64,000 nucleotides of DNA from Halalkalicoccus sp. CGA53 (GTDB lineage: Archaea > Halobacteriota > Halobacteria > Halobacteriales > Halalkalicoccaceae): positions 2,480,001 to 2,544,000 of the forward strand of contig NZ_CP144125.1 of assembly GCF_036429475.1 (NCBI RefSeq), read 5' to 3'. The position numbers were made by a program, and so were the translations under genes. Numbering within the stretch: position 1 is the first letter of the stretch; the number at the start of each line of letters is the position of its first letter. The notes under the pieces are model-generated. The model made no database searches. It was not told the origin of the DNA and saw only the letters and a list, made by a program, of their open reading frames with translations. Shown piece by piece: positions 18,318 to 26,696 of this stretch.

Positions 18318-19048
18318 GTTCCAGAGTACTCAAGCTCGGCGGATCGGTGATCACCGAGAAGGACTCGCCGGAGACGGTCGACGACGACCGTCTCGAACGG
18401 GTCGTCGAGGCCCTGCGTGGGACCGAAAACCTCGTGCTCGTCCACGGCGGCGGGAGCTTCGGCCACCACCACGCGCTGACCCACGGCGTGAGTCAGTCGG
18501 AGGGAAGCCACGATTCGGCGGGGGTCCTCGCGATTCATCGGGCGATGAAGCGGCTCAACGATCGCGTGCTCGATCGGCTCCACGCACACGGCGTGCCCGC
18601 GCTGCCGGTCCACCCCCTCTCGGCGGGCTACCGCGACCGGGAGGGAACGCTCTTTCACCCGATCTCGCAGGTGGCGACCATGGTGGACGAGGGGTTCGTC
18701 CCCGTGCTCCACGGCGACGTGATCGTCCAAGCGGAGGCGGGCGCGACTGTCCTCTCCGGCGACGACCTCGTGGTCGCGCTCGCCGACGGACTCGACGCCG
18801 ACCGGGTGGGGCTCTGTTCGACCGTCCCCGGCGTGCTCGACGGCGATGGAGCGGTGATCGATCGGATCGATCGGATCGAGAGCGTCGTCGACGTGCTGGG
18901 CGGGAGCGACTCGACCGACGTGACGGGCGGGATGGCCGCGAAGGTCGAGAAACTGCTCGCGACCGACGCCCCCGCGTGGATCTTCGGACCCGACGACGTC
19001 GAGGCGTTCCTCACGGGCGAGTCCCCGGGAACGCTGATCGACGGGTAG
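18314..19048 (+). CDS. ipk: Isopentenyl phosphate kinase
   Basis: The 244-aa amino-acid-kinase-fold enzyme converts isopentenyl phosphate to IPP, the last step of the alternate archaeal mevalonate pathway. Motifs are LKLGGSVITEKD, LVHGGGSFGHHHALTHG with the catalytic His, and TDVTGGMAAKVEKLL. It begins with GTG overlapping the mvk stop. In many haloarchaea rnj and idsA follow directly; here four minus-strand genes intervene. Confidence 0.93.
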   Translation: MSSRVLKLGGSVITEKDSPETVDDDRLERVVEALRGTENLVLVHGGGSFGHHHALTHGVSQSEGSHDSAGVLAIHRAMKRLNDRVLDRLHAHGVPALPVHPLSAGYRDREGTLFHPISQVATMVDEGFVPVLHGDVIVQAEAGATVLSGDDLVVALADGLDADRVGLCSTVPGVLDGDGAVIDRIDRIESVVDVLGGSDSTDVTGGMAAKVEKLLATDAPAWIFGPDDVEAFLTGESPGTLIDG

Positions 19049-19049
19049 T

Positions 19050-19700
19050 TTACCCCTCTACGTCGCCGTAGCCGCCGATCTCGTAGAGGTACTCCCCTCC
19101 CTCGACCCGATCGAGCAGCTCCGCCTCGGCGTCCAGCTTCTCGCGTGCGCGTTCGAGGACCGACGCCGCCTCGCTCGCGGGGACCACGCACACCCCGTCG
19201 CCGTCGCCCACCACGAGGTCGCCCGGTTCGACGCGTATCCCGCCGCAGGTGACCGGCTCGTCGACCGACCCCTCGAACTCCTTTCCCGGACCGGCGGGGT
19301 GCGTCCCGCGCGCGAAAACCGGGAACCCCATCCGGGCGACCTCCGCACGGTCACGGATCGCCCCGTCGATTACCAGTCCCGCTAGGTCGTGTGCCCGGCA
19401 GGACGCACACATCAGCTCCCCCACGGAGGCCGTCTCGGTGTACCCCTCGCCGTCGACGACCAGCACGTCACCGGGCTCGGCCAGGGTGATCGCCCGGTGG
19501 ATCGCGAGGTTGTCGCCCGGGGCGGCGTTCACGGTCCTCGCACGACCGACGAGTTCGGTACCGGGATCGATCGGTTCGATTCCGGAGTCCATCGCGACCC
19601 CTCGATCGACGACGTCCGAGACGACCGCGCTCGGGACGCCGTCGAACGCGGAGCGTACGTCGGAATCGACGGTCGTCCTCGCGTCGTTCTCGGTGCCCAT
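19050..19700 (-). CDS. RraA-like / HMG-aldolase family protein
   Basis: The 216-aa protein shows ELVGRARTVNAAPGDNLAIH, GDVLVVDGEGYTETASVGEL, GLVIDGAIRDRAEVARMGFP, and EPGDLVVGDGDGVCVVP. This is the pattern of the RraA-like fold that includes HMG/CHA aldolases and RNase E inhibitors. The GAIRDR region holds the usual catalytic Arg/Asp. The in vivo role in archaea is uncertain. The start at MGTENDART is the first ATG compatible with family length. It converges with ipk 1 nt apart. Confidence 0.85.
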   Translation of the reverse strand: MGTENDARTTVDSDVRSAFDGVPSAVVSDVVDRGVAMDSGIEPIDPGTELVGRARTVNAAPGDNLAIHRAITLAEPGDVLVVDGEGYTETASVGELMCASCRAHDLAGLVIDGAIRDRAEVARMGFPVFARGTHPAGPGKEFEGSVDEPVTCGGIRVEPGDLVVGDGDGVCVVPASEAASVLERAREKLDAEAELLDRVEGGEYLYEIGGYGDVEG

Positions 19701-19750
19701 GACACTGAGCGGGACGAGGACACACCTCAACCTACTGGTTCGCGCCCGCG

Positions 19751-20035
19751 CTACCCGAGCACGTCGTCGGGGTCGTGTTCGTCCATCAGGCGTTCGACCT
19801 CGGTGCGGTACCGCGCCCGCTCCTCCGGATCGCTCACGGTTCCGAGGTTCCTGTCGGGAACCGTGAGCGAGAGCGCGACCTCGGGGCTCGGACCCGAGAA
19901 ACTCGTGAGCGCGCGCTCGCGACGGAAGTCGTGTTTCCCGTCGGGCGTCGCGTACGTGAGGATCACGACGTTCTGCTCGTCGTCGGAGTAGGTCCGTTCG
20001 ACGAGCCAGACCCGGCGTTCGCTCTCGTCGGTCAC
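19751..20035 (-). CDS. Conserved hypothetical protein (94 aa)
   Basis: Reads MTDESERRVWLVERTYSDDE, then NVVILTYATPDGKHDFRRER. It looks like a small alpha/beta protein with an acidic C-terminal helix (TEVERLMDEHDPDDVLG). It lies between the MFS gene and the RraA-like gene on the same strand and shows strong coding bias. No function is recognised. Confidence 0.7.
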   Translation of the reverse strand: MTDESERRVWLVERTYSDDEQNVVILTYATPDGKHDFRRERALTSFSGPSPEVALSLTVPDRNLGTVSDPEERARYRTEVERLMDEHDPDDVLG

Positions 20036-20059
20036 GATCGGAATCGGGACCGACGGCGC

Positions 20060-21274
20060 TTAGATCTTCTCCCGGGGGAGCATGACGACGAAGACGGCGC
20101 CGAGGGCGACGACGGCGGCGAGCAGCACGAACGCCTCGTCGAAGTAGTTCGCGTCGGCGAGCACCCCCACGATCGTCGGGCTGGTCGCGCCGAGCAGCAT
20201 GAACCCCGTCCGGAGCACTCCGAGTCCCGTCCCCTTCATGTCCGTGGGGAGGGCGTTCGCGAGGAACGTCTGGGTGATCGGCGTCACGCCGATCATCCCG
20301 CTCAAGAGTAGAGTGAGCGCGAGGAGACCGACGAGCGAGTCGACCAGGGGGAGCGCACCGAGGCCGAGGACGCCGACGACGAGGATCAGTGGCAAGGTCC
20401 GCTTCGCGCCGAAACGGTCGACGCCGGCGCCGGCCAGCGGCTGGACGAGGATGCCAGCGGCGAAGAAGACGCCGTAGAGCGTCGCCGCCGTCGCCGGCGA
20501 GAGTTCCTTGATCTCGACGAGGTAGGTGGGGTAAAAGCCCGTAAACCCCTGCCAGGCGAAGAAAACGAGCAGCTGGACGGCGGTCACGAGCAGTATCGCC
20601 CGCTGGCCGATCGCACGGAGGACGTACCTGAGCGTCTCGATCGAGAGGTCGTCGACGGCGCTCGTCTCCCCGGAGGTCCGGGTCGGGACGTGGATCAGGA
20701 TGCCGACGGCGACCAGCGCGAACAGCGGAACGGTGAGCCCGAAGCCGAGGCGCCAGGTCGCGGCGGCGGCGACGATACCCGCAGTCACGGGGAGGACGGC
20801 GTTTCCGACCTCCCCGGCGGCGAGCGTAACACCGATGGCCGTCCCGTCGCGCGTCTCGTAGATGTCCGAGAGGATGGTGAAACGCACGGGGCCGTAGAAG
20901 GCGGTCGCGAAGCCGAAGAGCGCGACGGCCCCGAAGAGGACGACCGGGCTCCACGCCAGCGCGACGAGCGCGACGAGCAGCCCACAGATCGCCGTGCTCG
21001 CGAAGAGCACGCGCCCCTCGCCGAGTCGGTCGCTCAGGATCCCACCGGGGAGCTGGCCGAGCGCGTAGGCGACCCAGAGGACGCTCACGAGCAGGCCCGC
21101 ACCGGTCAGCCCGAGCGAGAATGCCTCCCGCAGGTACGGGAGCAGCGCGGGAAAGGTGAGCCTGACCCCGAGCGAGAGGAACCACCCCCCGGCGACGAGC
21201 AGCAGGATCCACCCACGACCGTCGCGGGCGAGCTCCGAGATGGCGGTCCCGACGCTGGAAGCCGAACGCGACAC
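20060..21274 (-). CDS. Major facilitator superfamily transporter
   Basis: The 404-aa protein has about 12 hydrophobic segments. The loop 2-3 motif appears as GGILSDRLGEGRVLF, a close match to the MFS G-x3-D-R-x-G signature, and a related motif AGAGVDRFGAKRTLP occurs in the second half. The substrate cannot be inferred; proteins of this look are often annotated as nitrate/sugar or drug-type MFS. It is first in a minus-strand run with the 94-aa and RraA-like genes. Confidence 0.85.
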   Translation of the reverse strand: MSRSASSVGTAISELARDGRGWILLLVAGGWFLSLGVRLTFPALLPYLREAFSLGLTGAGLLVSVLWVAYALGQLPGGILSDRLGEGRVLFASTAICGLLVALVALAWSPVVLFGAVALFGFATAFYGPVRFTILSDIYETRDGTAIGVTLAAGEVGNAVLPVTAGIVAAAATWRLGFGLTVPLFALVAVGILIHVPTRTSGETSAVDDLSIETLRYVLRAIGQRAILLVTAVQLLVFFAWQGFTGFYPTYLVEIKELSPATAATLYGVFFAAGILVQPLAGAGVDRFGAKRTLPLILVVGVLGLGALPLVDSLVGLLALTLLLSGMIGVTPITQTFLANALPTDMKGTGLGVLRTGFMLLGATSPTIVGVLADANYFDEAFVLLAAVVALGAVFVVMLPREKI

Positions 21275-21861
21275 GGTGGTCGTACCCCTCGGAACGGGAT
21301 CAAGCCTCGGAACGAGGCGAACGGGCCCTCCCCATCACGGCGCTCCGGCCGCTGAAGGGCGTCCTCCGGACCGTCCGTTCGGTTCACCACGGAACCGACC
21401 GTCGGGCGCCGATCGTCGGTCCGTCCGTCCACAGTGCGGGCCCGAGCTCATTACAAAAACGATATCGATAAACAAAAATGGGAGTCTCTGCCAGAGCCCG
21501 AGGGTTCCGAGGGGACGACGGTGGTCCGTGTCGACTGTGAGTCGATCTCCCCTGCCTGTCGCTGGACCGACGGTACGGTGTGCGCGATCGGTGCGCCCGG
21601 TGGCTGTTCCTGCGGTGTGACCGAGTTCAGGGGCCTGGCCGCGATCCCTGGCGATCTCCTCACGGCGGTCGAGCCGCGGAGGCGCGACTGACGTCCGCCG
21701 TGACGCGCTGGAGATCGCTGGGAACGGTCCGAGTCGGCGGTCCCTCTCGCGTGACGGTCGCCCGGCGTGATCTCTCCCGCTACCGGTTAATCGGGACCCC
21801 CGGGTCCCGGCTCGTGGCGGATCTCTCTGCCGTCGGAGGTACCGTGCGGTCCCGAGACGAC
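21275..21861. other. Intergenic region with AT-rich patch
   Basis: About 590 nt between MFS and GNAT genes. An unusual AT-rich stretch at 21448-21480 (runs of A with GATATCGAT) stands out from the GC-rich surroundings. Downstream is a possible cysteine-rich reading frame listed separately. The long Arg-rich minus frame here is not gene-like. Confidence 0.4.
21434..21691 (+). CDS. Possible cysteine-rich small protein
   Basis: The frame has 85 codons. Its C-terminal 55 residues contain five cysteines (VDCESISPACRWTDGTVC, then GGCSCGVTEF), a spacing that could bind metal. The first 20 codons cross the AT-rich patch and may be upstream sequence, but no good internal start is seen. GC bias at third positions is weaker than in neighbours. 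It may be a degraded or spurious frame. Confidence 0.25.
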   Translation: MRARAHYKNDIDKQKWESLPEPEGSEGTTVVRVDCESISPACRWTDGTVCAIGAPGGCSCGVTEFRGLAAIPGDLLTAVEPRRRD

Positions 21862-22362
21862 TCACTCGATCGAGCGTTCGTAGACGTTCGCGACGTGGTC
21901 GACACCGCCGATCTCCACGGTTCGCTCCCCGACCTTCTCGAAGCGTGACCCGTAGAACGCGTTGCCGGGTCCGTTCGAGGCGAGCACCGCGTCCCGGATC
22001 TCGCCGACGCCGCGCTCGGCGAGGTGCGTCTCGGCGCGTGCGAGGAGACGCGTGCCGACCCCCTCCCCCCAGCGATCCGGCCGGACGTAGACGTCCATCT
22101 CACCGACCCCGTCCTCCGCGAGCGGGATCGTGCTCGCGTAGCCGACGACCTCGTCGTCGACGGTGGCGACGAACAGCCCCGCGTCATCCGACCCGACCCG
22201 CGCTTCGAGGAGCTCACTCGAGTAGCCCGCGGCAAGCAGCGACGCGATGGTCTCCTCGTCGAGGATCCCGTCGTAGGTCTCGTACCAGGTCCGTTCGGCC
22301 ACCCGTCGGATCGCGTCGACGTCGTTCCCGGTCGCCCGCCGGACGGTCACGCGTTCGCTCAT
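21862..22362 (-). CDS. GNAT family N-acetyltransferase
   Basis: The 166-aa protein starts MSERVTVRRATGNDVDAIRR. The acetyl-CoA site is MDVYVRPDRWGEGVGTRLLA (R/Q-x-x-G-x-G/A), followed by LASNGPGNAFYGSRFEKVGE, the usual motif B. Substrate unknown. The longer frame to 22671 is excluded because its N-terminal part is Arg/Pro-rich and crosses a promoter-like region. Confidence 0.88.
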   Translation of the reverse strand: MSERVTVRRATGNDVDAIRRVAERTWYETYDGILDEETIASLLAAGYSSELLEARVGSDDAGLFVATVDDEVVGYASTIPLAEDGVGEMDVYVRPDRWGEGVGTRLLARAETHLAERGVGEIRDAVLASNGPGNAFYGSRFEKVGERTVEIGGVDHVANVYERSIE

Positions 22363-22673
22363 GCAGGGGGTACGACCGATCCCACAATAACACTGTTCGT
22401 TGCTACCACACACCTCGGACGTGATCGGTCCGCTCAGGGCGCGACCGCCTCGGACCCCGTCTTTCGGGTGGGCGGCCGAACCCACGTAGTTTATACGACC
22501 GGGTCGCGTATCGCGACCTAACGAAACCCGCGGGTAAATGCGGCGTCGCCGCATGCGGGAACTCGAAGCGCTCGGGACCTGTCGACTCACGGCTCTCCGA
22601 CGCCGGAGCACACCGCGGCTTTCGATGAGCACGGCATCGCCATCGGGGCGTTTGACGCTCGGACACGACAACT
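22363..22673. other. Divergent promoter region upstream of rnj
   Basis: There is no gene. A TATA-like TTTATACG lies at 22489-22496, followed by an inverted repeat GGGTCGCG/CGCGACC around 22501-22519. This would leave a leader of roughly 150 nt before rnj, longer than usual for haloarchaea. An open but start-less plus-strand frame runs into rnj. Confidence 0.4.
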
Positions 22674-24020
22674 ATGGAAATCGAAATCGCAACGATAGGC
22701 GGCTACGAGGAGGTCGGACGGCAGATGACTGCCGTCCGCGCCGGCGAAGACGTCGTCATCTTCGACATGGGACTGAACCTGTCGAAGGTCCTCATCCACG
22801 ACAACGTACAGACAGAGAAGATGCACAGCCTTGACCTGATCGACATGGGCGCGATCCCGGACGACCGCGTCATGTCCGACATCGAGGGCGACGTGCAGGC
22901 GATCGTCCCCACACACGGACACTTGGACCACATCGGCGCGATCAGCAAGCTCGCACACCGCTACAACGCGCCGGTCGTCGCGACCCCGTTCACGATCGAG
23001 CTCGTGAAACAGGAGATCCAGGACGAGAACAAGTTCCAGGTCGAGAACGACCTGATCAAGATGGACCCGGGCGAGACGATGTCGATCTCGGACTCGGTCG
23101 AACTCGAGTTCGTCAACGTCACCCACTCGATCATCGACGCGATCAACCCCGTCCTCCACACGCCGGAGGGCGCGATCGTCTATGGGCTGGACAAGCGGAT
23201 GGACAAGACGCCCGTGATCGGCGACCCGATCGACATGAAACGATTCCGGGAGATCGGCCGCGAGGGCCAGGGCGTGCTCGCGTACATCGAGGACTGCACG
23301 AACGCGAACGGGAAGGGCAAGACCCCGAGCGAGGCGGTCGCACGTCGCCACCTTCAGGACGTCATCCACAGCATGGAGGACTACGACGGCGGCATCGTCG
23401 CGACGACGTTCTCCAGTCACATCGCCCGCGTACGTGCTCTCGTCGAGTTCGCCGAGGACATCGGCCGCCAGCCGGTGTTGCTCGGCCGGTCGATGGAGAA
23501 GTACTCCGGGACCGCCGAACGCCTCGACTTCGTCGAGTTCCCCGACGAACTCGGGATGTTCGGCCACCGGAAGTCGGTCGACCGCACCTTCAAACGGATC
23601 ATGAACGAAGGGAAGGAGAACTTCCTGCCGATCGTCACGGGCCACCAGGGCGAGCCACGGGCGATGCTCACCCGGATGGGCCGCGGCGAGACGCCGTACC
23701 AGCTCGACGACGGCGACAAGGTGATCTTCGCGGCACGGGTGATCCCCGAGCCGACGAACGAGGGTCAGCGCTACCAGGCCGAGACGCTGCTGAAGATGCA
23801 GGGCGCACGGATCTACGACGACGTCCACGTCTCCGGACACCTCCGCCAGGAAGGTCACTACGAGATGCTGCAGTCGCTCCAGCCGAAGAACGTCATCCCG
23901 GCCCACCAGAACATGGCGGGCTACTCGGGCTACGTGAACCTCTGTCGGAACCAGGGCTACGAGCTCGGCCGCGACCTCCACGTGACGTACAACGGCAACG
24001 TCATTCCGATCGTCGAGTGA
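22674..24020 (+). CDS. rnj: Ribonuclease J
   Basis: The 448-aa beta-CASP metallo-beta-lactamase nuclease acts in archaeal 5'-3' RNA decay. Zn ligands are [20 protein letters not shown] and the VTHSIIDA and EDCTNANG regions. beta-CASP motifs include [22 protein letters not shown], and [14 protein letters not shown], with PAHQNM at the end. It starts with [15 protein letters not shown] as in orthologues. idsA begins directly after the stop codon, so the two form an operon. Confidence 0.95.
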   Translation: MEIEIATIGGYEEVGRQMTAVRAGEDVVIFDMGLNLSKVLIHDNVQTEKMHSLDLIDMGAIPDDRVMSDIEGDVQAIVPTHGHLDHIGAISKLAHRYNAPVVATPFTIELVKQEIQDENKFQVENDLIKMDPGETMSISDSVELEFVNVTHSIIDAINPVLHTPEGAIVYGLDKRMDKTPVIGDPIDMKRFREIGREGQGVLAYIEDCTNANGKGKTPSEAVARRHLQDVIHSMEDYDGGIVATTFSSHIARVRALVEFAEDIGRQPVLLGRSMEKYSGTAERLDFVEFPDELGMFGHRKSVDRTFKRIMNEGKENFLPIVTGHQGEPRAMLTRMGRGETPYQLDDGDKVIFAARVIPEPTNEGQRYQAETLLKMQGARIYDDVHVSGHLRQEGHYEMLQSLQPKNVIPAHQNMAGYSGYVNLCRNQGYELGRDLHVTYNGNVIPIVE

Positions 24021-25070
24021 ATGACCGCTAACCACCGACGCGCACAGGTCGTGACCGACGCGGTGGCCGAGCGACGCGACCTCGTGAACGCCGCCGTCGA
24101 CGAGGACCTCCCGGTGGCACACCCGGAACGGCTCTACGAGGCTTCGCGCTACCTCCTCGAAGCCGGCGGGAAGCGACTCCGACCGGCGGTCGTCCTGCTG
24201 GTCGGGGAGGCGCTCTGTGACGTCGAACCGCTCTCGGCAGACTACCGACGGTTCCCGGCGCTCTCGGGCGAGGAGGTCGACCTACTGAGCGCGGCCGTCT
24301 CGATCGAGGTGATCCAGTCGTTTACGCTCATCCACGACGACATCATGGACGACGACGACCTCCGACGCGGAGTCCCGGCGGTCCACCGGGAGTACGACCT
24401 CGAGACGGCGATCCTCGCGGGCGATACGCTCTACTCGAAGGCGTTCGAGATCATGCTCGAAACCGGCGCGCCGCCGGAGCGAGCGATCCGGGCGATCGAG
24501 GCGCTCGCGACGACCTGTACGAAGATCTGCGAGGGTCAGGCGCTCGACGTCTCGTTCGAGGGGCGCGAGGACGTCGGCACCGAGGAGTACATGGAGATGA
24601 TCGAACTGAAGACCGCCGTACTGTACGGCGCCGCGGCGAGCGTTCCGGGCATCCTACTGGGCGCCGACGACGAGACGGTCGAGGCGCTCTGTGGCTACGG
24701 CCTCGACGTCGGCCGTGCGTTCCAGATCCAGGACGACGTCCTCGACCTCACCGTCGCGAGCGACCGACTCGGCAAACGGCGCGGGAGCGACCTCGTCGAG
24801 GGCAAGCGGACGCTCATCACGCTCCACGCGCGAGACCGGGGCGTCGACCTGGAGGGGCTGATCGACGCCGGGAGCGTCGAGGCGGTCACGGAGGAGGACA
24901 TCGACCGGGCGGTCGCCGAACTGGAGGCGGCCGGTAGTATCGACTTCGCCCGCGATCGGGCGGCGTCGCTCGTCGAACGGGGGAAGGGGAGACTGGACGT
25001 GCTGCCCGAGAACGAGGCGCGGGCGCTGCTCTGTGATCTGGCGGACTACCTCGTCGAGCGCGGGTACTGA
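24021..25070 (+). CDS. idsA: Short-chain isoprenyl diphosphate synthase (GGPP synthase type)
   Basis: The 349-aa trans-prenyltransferase makes geranyl/farnesyl/geranylgeranyl diphosphate for archaeal ether lipids. The first Asp-rich motif is IHDDIMDDDDLRRG, and the second is FQIQDDVLDLTVASDRLGKR. LEAGGKRLRPAVVLL is the substrate-binding block. It begins immediately after the rnj stop. No glutamyl-tRNA synthetase gene follows, unlike many haloarchaea. Confidence 0.94.
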   Translation: MTANHRRAQVVTDAVAERRDLVNAAVDEDLPVAHPERLYEASRYLLEAGGKRLRPAVVLLVGEALCDVEPLSADYRRFPALSGEEVDLLSAAVSIEVIQSFTLIHDDIMDDDDLRRGVPAVHREYDLETAILAGDTLYSKAFEIMLETGAPPERAIRAIEALATTCTKICEGQALDVSFEGREDVGTEEYMEMIELKTAVLYGAAASVPGILLGADDETVEALCGYGLDVGRAFQIQDDVLDLTVASDRLGKRRGSDLVEGKRTLITLHARDRGVDLEGLIDAGSVEAVTEEDIDRAVAELEAAGSIDFARDRAASLVERGKGRLDVLPENEARALLCDLADYLVERGY

Positions 25071-25136
25071 ACCCTGACGACGCGCCGTCGACTCTCTTCG
25101 TGGGTCCGGGACACCGGTACCGCGTCGAGAAAACGT

Positions 25137-25201
25137 GGTGTGCGGGCCAATACGGCCCGTCACACCGAGGGGAGTTGGGGGTTGGGGTTGGGTGGGTGGG
25201 G
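25137..25201 (+). other. 12-bp hairpin followed by G-quadruplex motif
   Basis: GGTGTG (25137-25142) and CGGGCC (25143-25148) pair with GGCCCG (25154-25159) and CACACC (25161-25166). The loop is AATAC and there is a single bulged T. Two nt later, six runs of three to five G within 33 nt (25169-25201) fit a G4 motif on the plus strand. It lies 67 nt after idsA and could shape transcript ends or act as a small structured RNA. Confidence 0.6.
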
Positions 25202-25768
25202 TTCGATCACACGGTTCGATGCCATCAACGCAGGCGGGGAATTCGCCCGCGTCAGTTACACGCACGCGATACCCTGTAATATGCTTTGTGTGAGTGGAAA
25301 GATTCACGGATCGAACGGTCGGGAGGGGGGTTCCACGCGATACCCGACGGACGGTCGTCCGGCGGCTTTTCCGTGACGCTTTTCGTGACGCATTTGTGTA
25401 AACGGGCAAGATACCGACCGAACGTCCAAAATATCTACAATTACATCCCTCGAATCACCATTGAACGCAAAGCTTTTTACCCGAATACTGATAGAGAGCG
25501 CTGGCGTGCGACGTTCCGCGGTCGGTCGTTGTCAACCATGCCTGGTCACTCGCACGCTCCTGTCACTCTGCCCACGGCGGCCCGATCCGGCTGCCGTCTT
25601 CTCCGCAGCCACCCCCCGACGGGAGTCAACGGCCCGTCTCCCTCGACCCGGGTCTCGAACCCCTGGATCGCTGTAACTGTATGCTCATTAAACGCACAGA
25701 CATACACGTACAGAGATTATTCGATATGGAAGGAAGATTGATAGTGATCGGTGAAGTACCGACGTGCA
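25202..25768. other. Non-coding accessory stretch
   Basis: About 570 nt with lower GC. AT-rich patches near 25425-25490 (including GCTTTTTACCC) and 25680-25740 look promoter-like. Frames here are rich in Ser, Arg and Pro and lack the acidic bias, so none is called. No tRNA is seen, although a GGGTCTCGAACCCC palindrome occurs near 25650. Confidence 0.4.
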
Positions 25769-25891
25769 ATGGCGATAGCCCAACCCACCGACACGTACAG
25801 CTGTCCGAGATGCCACGGGAGACTCACGCCGGTACGCGAGTCGTGGAACTGTGAGGACTGCGGGTTCGCCCCCCGCCACGGCGCGGACTGA
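25769..25891 (+). CDS. Small CPxCG-type zinc-finger protein (40 aa)
   Basis: Reads MAIAQPTDTYSCPRCHGRLT and ends NCEDCGFAPRHGAD. Two CxxC knuckles (CPRC, CEDC) spaced about 14 residues apart make a compact zinc ribbon, typical of the numerous haloarchaeal zinc-finger mini-proteins. It is shorter than common annotation cut-offs. It stands alone in an accessory region. The role is probably protein or nucleic-acid binding, which is inferred. Confidence 0.65.
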   Translation: MAIAQPTDTYSCPRCHGRLTPVRESWNCEDCGFAPRHGAD

Positions 25892-26120
25892 ACCGACCAC
25901 GAGAACCCGAGAGATCCGACCCCGATAGCGGGATCGGAGAGCGGATCGGTCGAGCTGACGATCGTTCAGCGAGACGAAAAGGAGATACGGGTCCGGACGA
26001 ACCCGTCTGCTGCTCGGGGAACCAGTGGCGTTCGGCACGAGTCCCACGGAGTCCCACGAGCGTTCGTATCCATCGACCGGTCGCAACCATGATATACCGC
26101 GACCGATAGTACGATCCGTG

Positions 26121-26444
26121 ATGTACCGACGGAGATACCTTCTCGGGATAGCAGCGACGGCGGCGCTCGCCGGCTGTAGCGACGACGAGCCCGACGGACC
26201 GGACGACGACCCGGAGGACCCCGACGACGGGGACGCCCCCACGGACGACGAGGACGACGCGCTCGACGACGGTGAGGATGCCGTCGACGACGCCGAGGAG
26301 GTCGACGACGACCCCGAAGAAGTCGAGGACGAGGAGACCGGCGAGGGGGAAGAAGAGGACGAGGACGAGGAACCCGCCCACGACGACCTCGAGGACGACG
26401 ACCCCGACGACGAGGAGGAAGAAGAGGAAGACGACACGTACTGA
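26121..26444 (+). CDS. Tat-type lipoprotein with extreme acidic tail
   Basis: The 107-aa protein starts MYRRRYLLGIAATAALAGCS, giving a twin-Arg signal with lipobox LAGC, so it is exported and lipid-anchored. The roughly 88 residues after the cysteine are almost entirely Asp, Glu, Pro and Gly, without a single Lys or Arg. No fold is expected; it may be a disordered surface polyanion. Its stop codon lies inside the left terminal repeat of the adjacent inverted-repeat element, so the original 3' end may have been altered by insertion. Confidence 0.6.
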   Translation: MYRRRYLLGIAATAALAGCSDDEPDGPDDDPEDPDDGDAPTDDEDDALDDGEDAVDDAEEVDDDPEEVEDEETGEGEEEDEDEEPAHDDLEDDDPDDEEEEEEDDTY

Positions 26445-26544
26445 TAGGGATCGTCGTATGAGTTCGTAGTTCTTCGATTTCCGATCGAACGACGTCGGTG
26501 ACACACGTACCCGAGATCGGGTCGGCTACGACGATCCCTACCAG
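26441..26544. mobile_element. MITE-like inverted-repeat element, copy 1 (104 bp)
   Basis: The ends are imperfect 18-bp inverted repeats, CTGATAGGGATCGTCGTA on the left (26441-26458) and its complement with one change on the right (26527-26544). The interior of about 68 bp is alignable to a second copy at 63785-63890. It contains no transposase. The left repeat supplies the TGA (and a TAG) that ends the lipoprotein gene. Confidence 0.65.
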
Positions 26545-26696
26545 ATCGGTCGCGATCCCTCGGCTCTGAGAACGTGTCGCTCCACGAGTTCGAGACACCC
26601 GGCCGAACGGCGACGTGGTCCAGTACCGCACCACGTGATCCCGTTCTCGGTACCACCGCGACAGGGCTAAGTTCGGATATAGCTTCTAGGGAGACC

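Noticed and set aside
21335-21865. Minus-strand 176-codon frame
   Set aside because: Arg-rich, non-acidic, crosses the AT-rich patch; not gene-like.
22510-22700. Plus-strand frame without a start running into rnj (ends [12 protein letters not shown]-like)
   Set aside because: No ATG, GTG or TTG start was found and it crosses the rnj start; considered chance openness.
22587-24122. Minus-strand frame opposite rnj
   Set aside because: An antisense shadow of RNase J; Val/His/Asp-rich with no recognisable fold.
25640-25680. GGGTCTCGAACCCC palindrome resembling a tRNA T arm
   Set aside because: No acceptor, D or anticodon arm can be paired around it.
25461-25741. Short plus-strand frames after idsA
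   Set aside because: Ser/Arg/Pro-rich, weak GC3 bias and no acidic character; not called.
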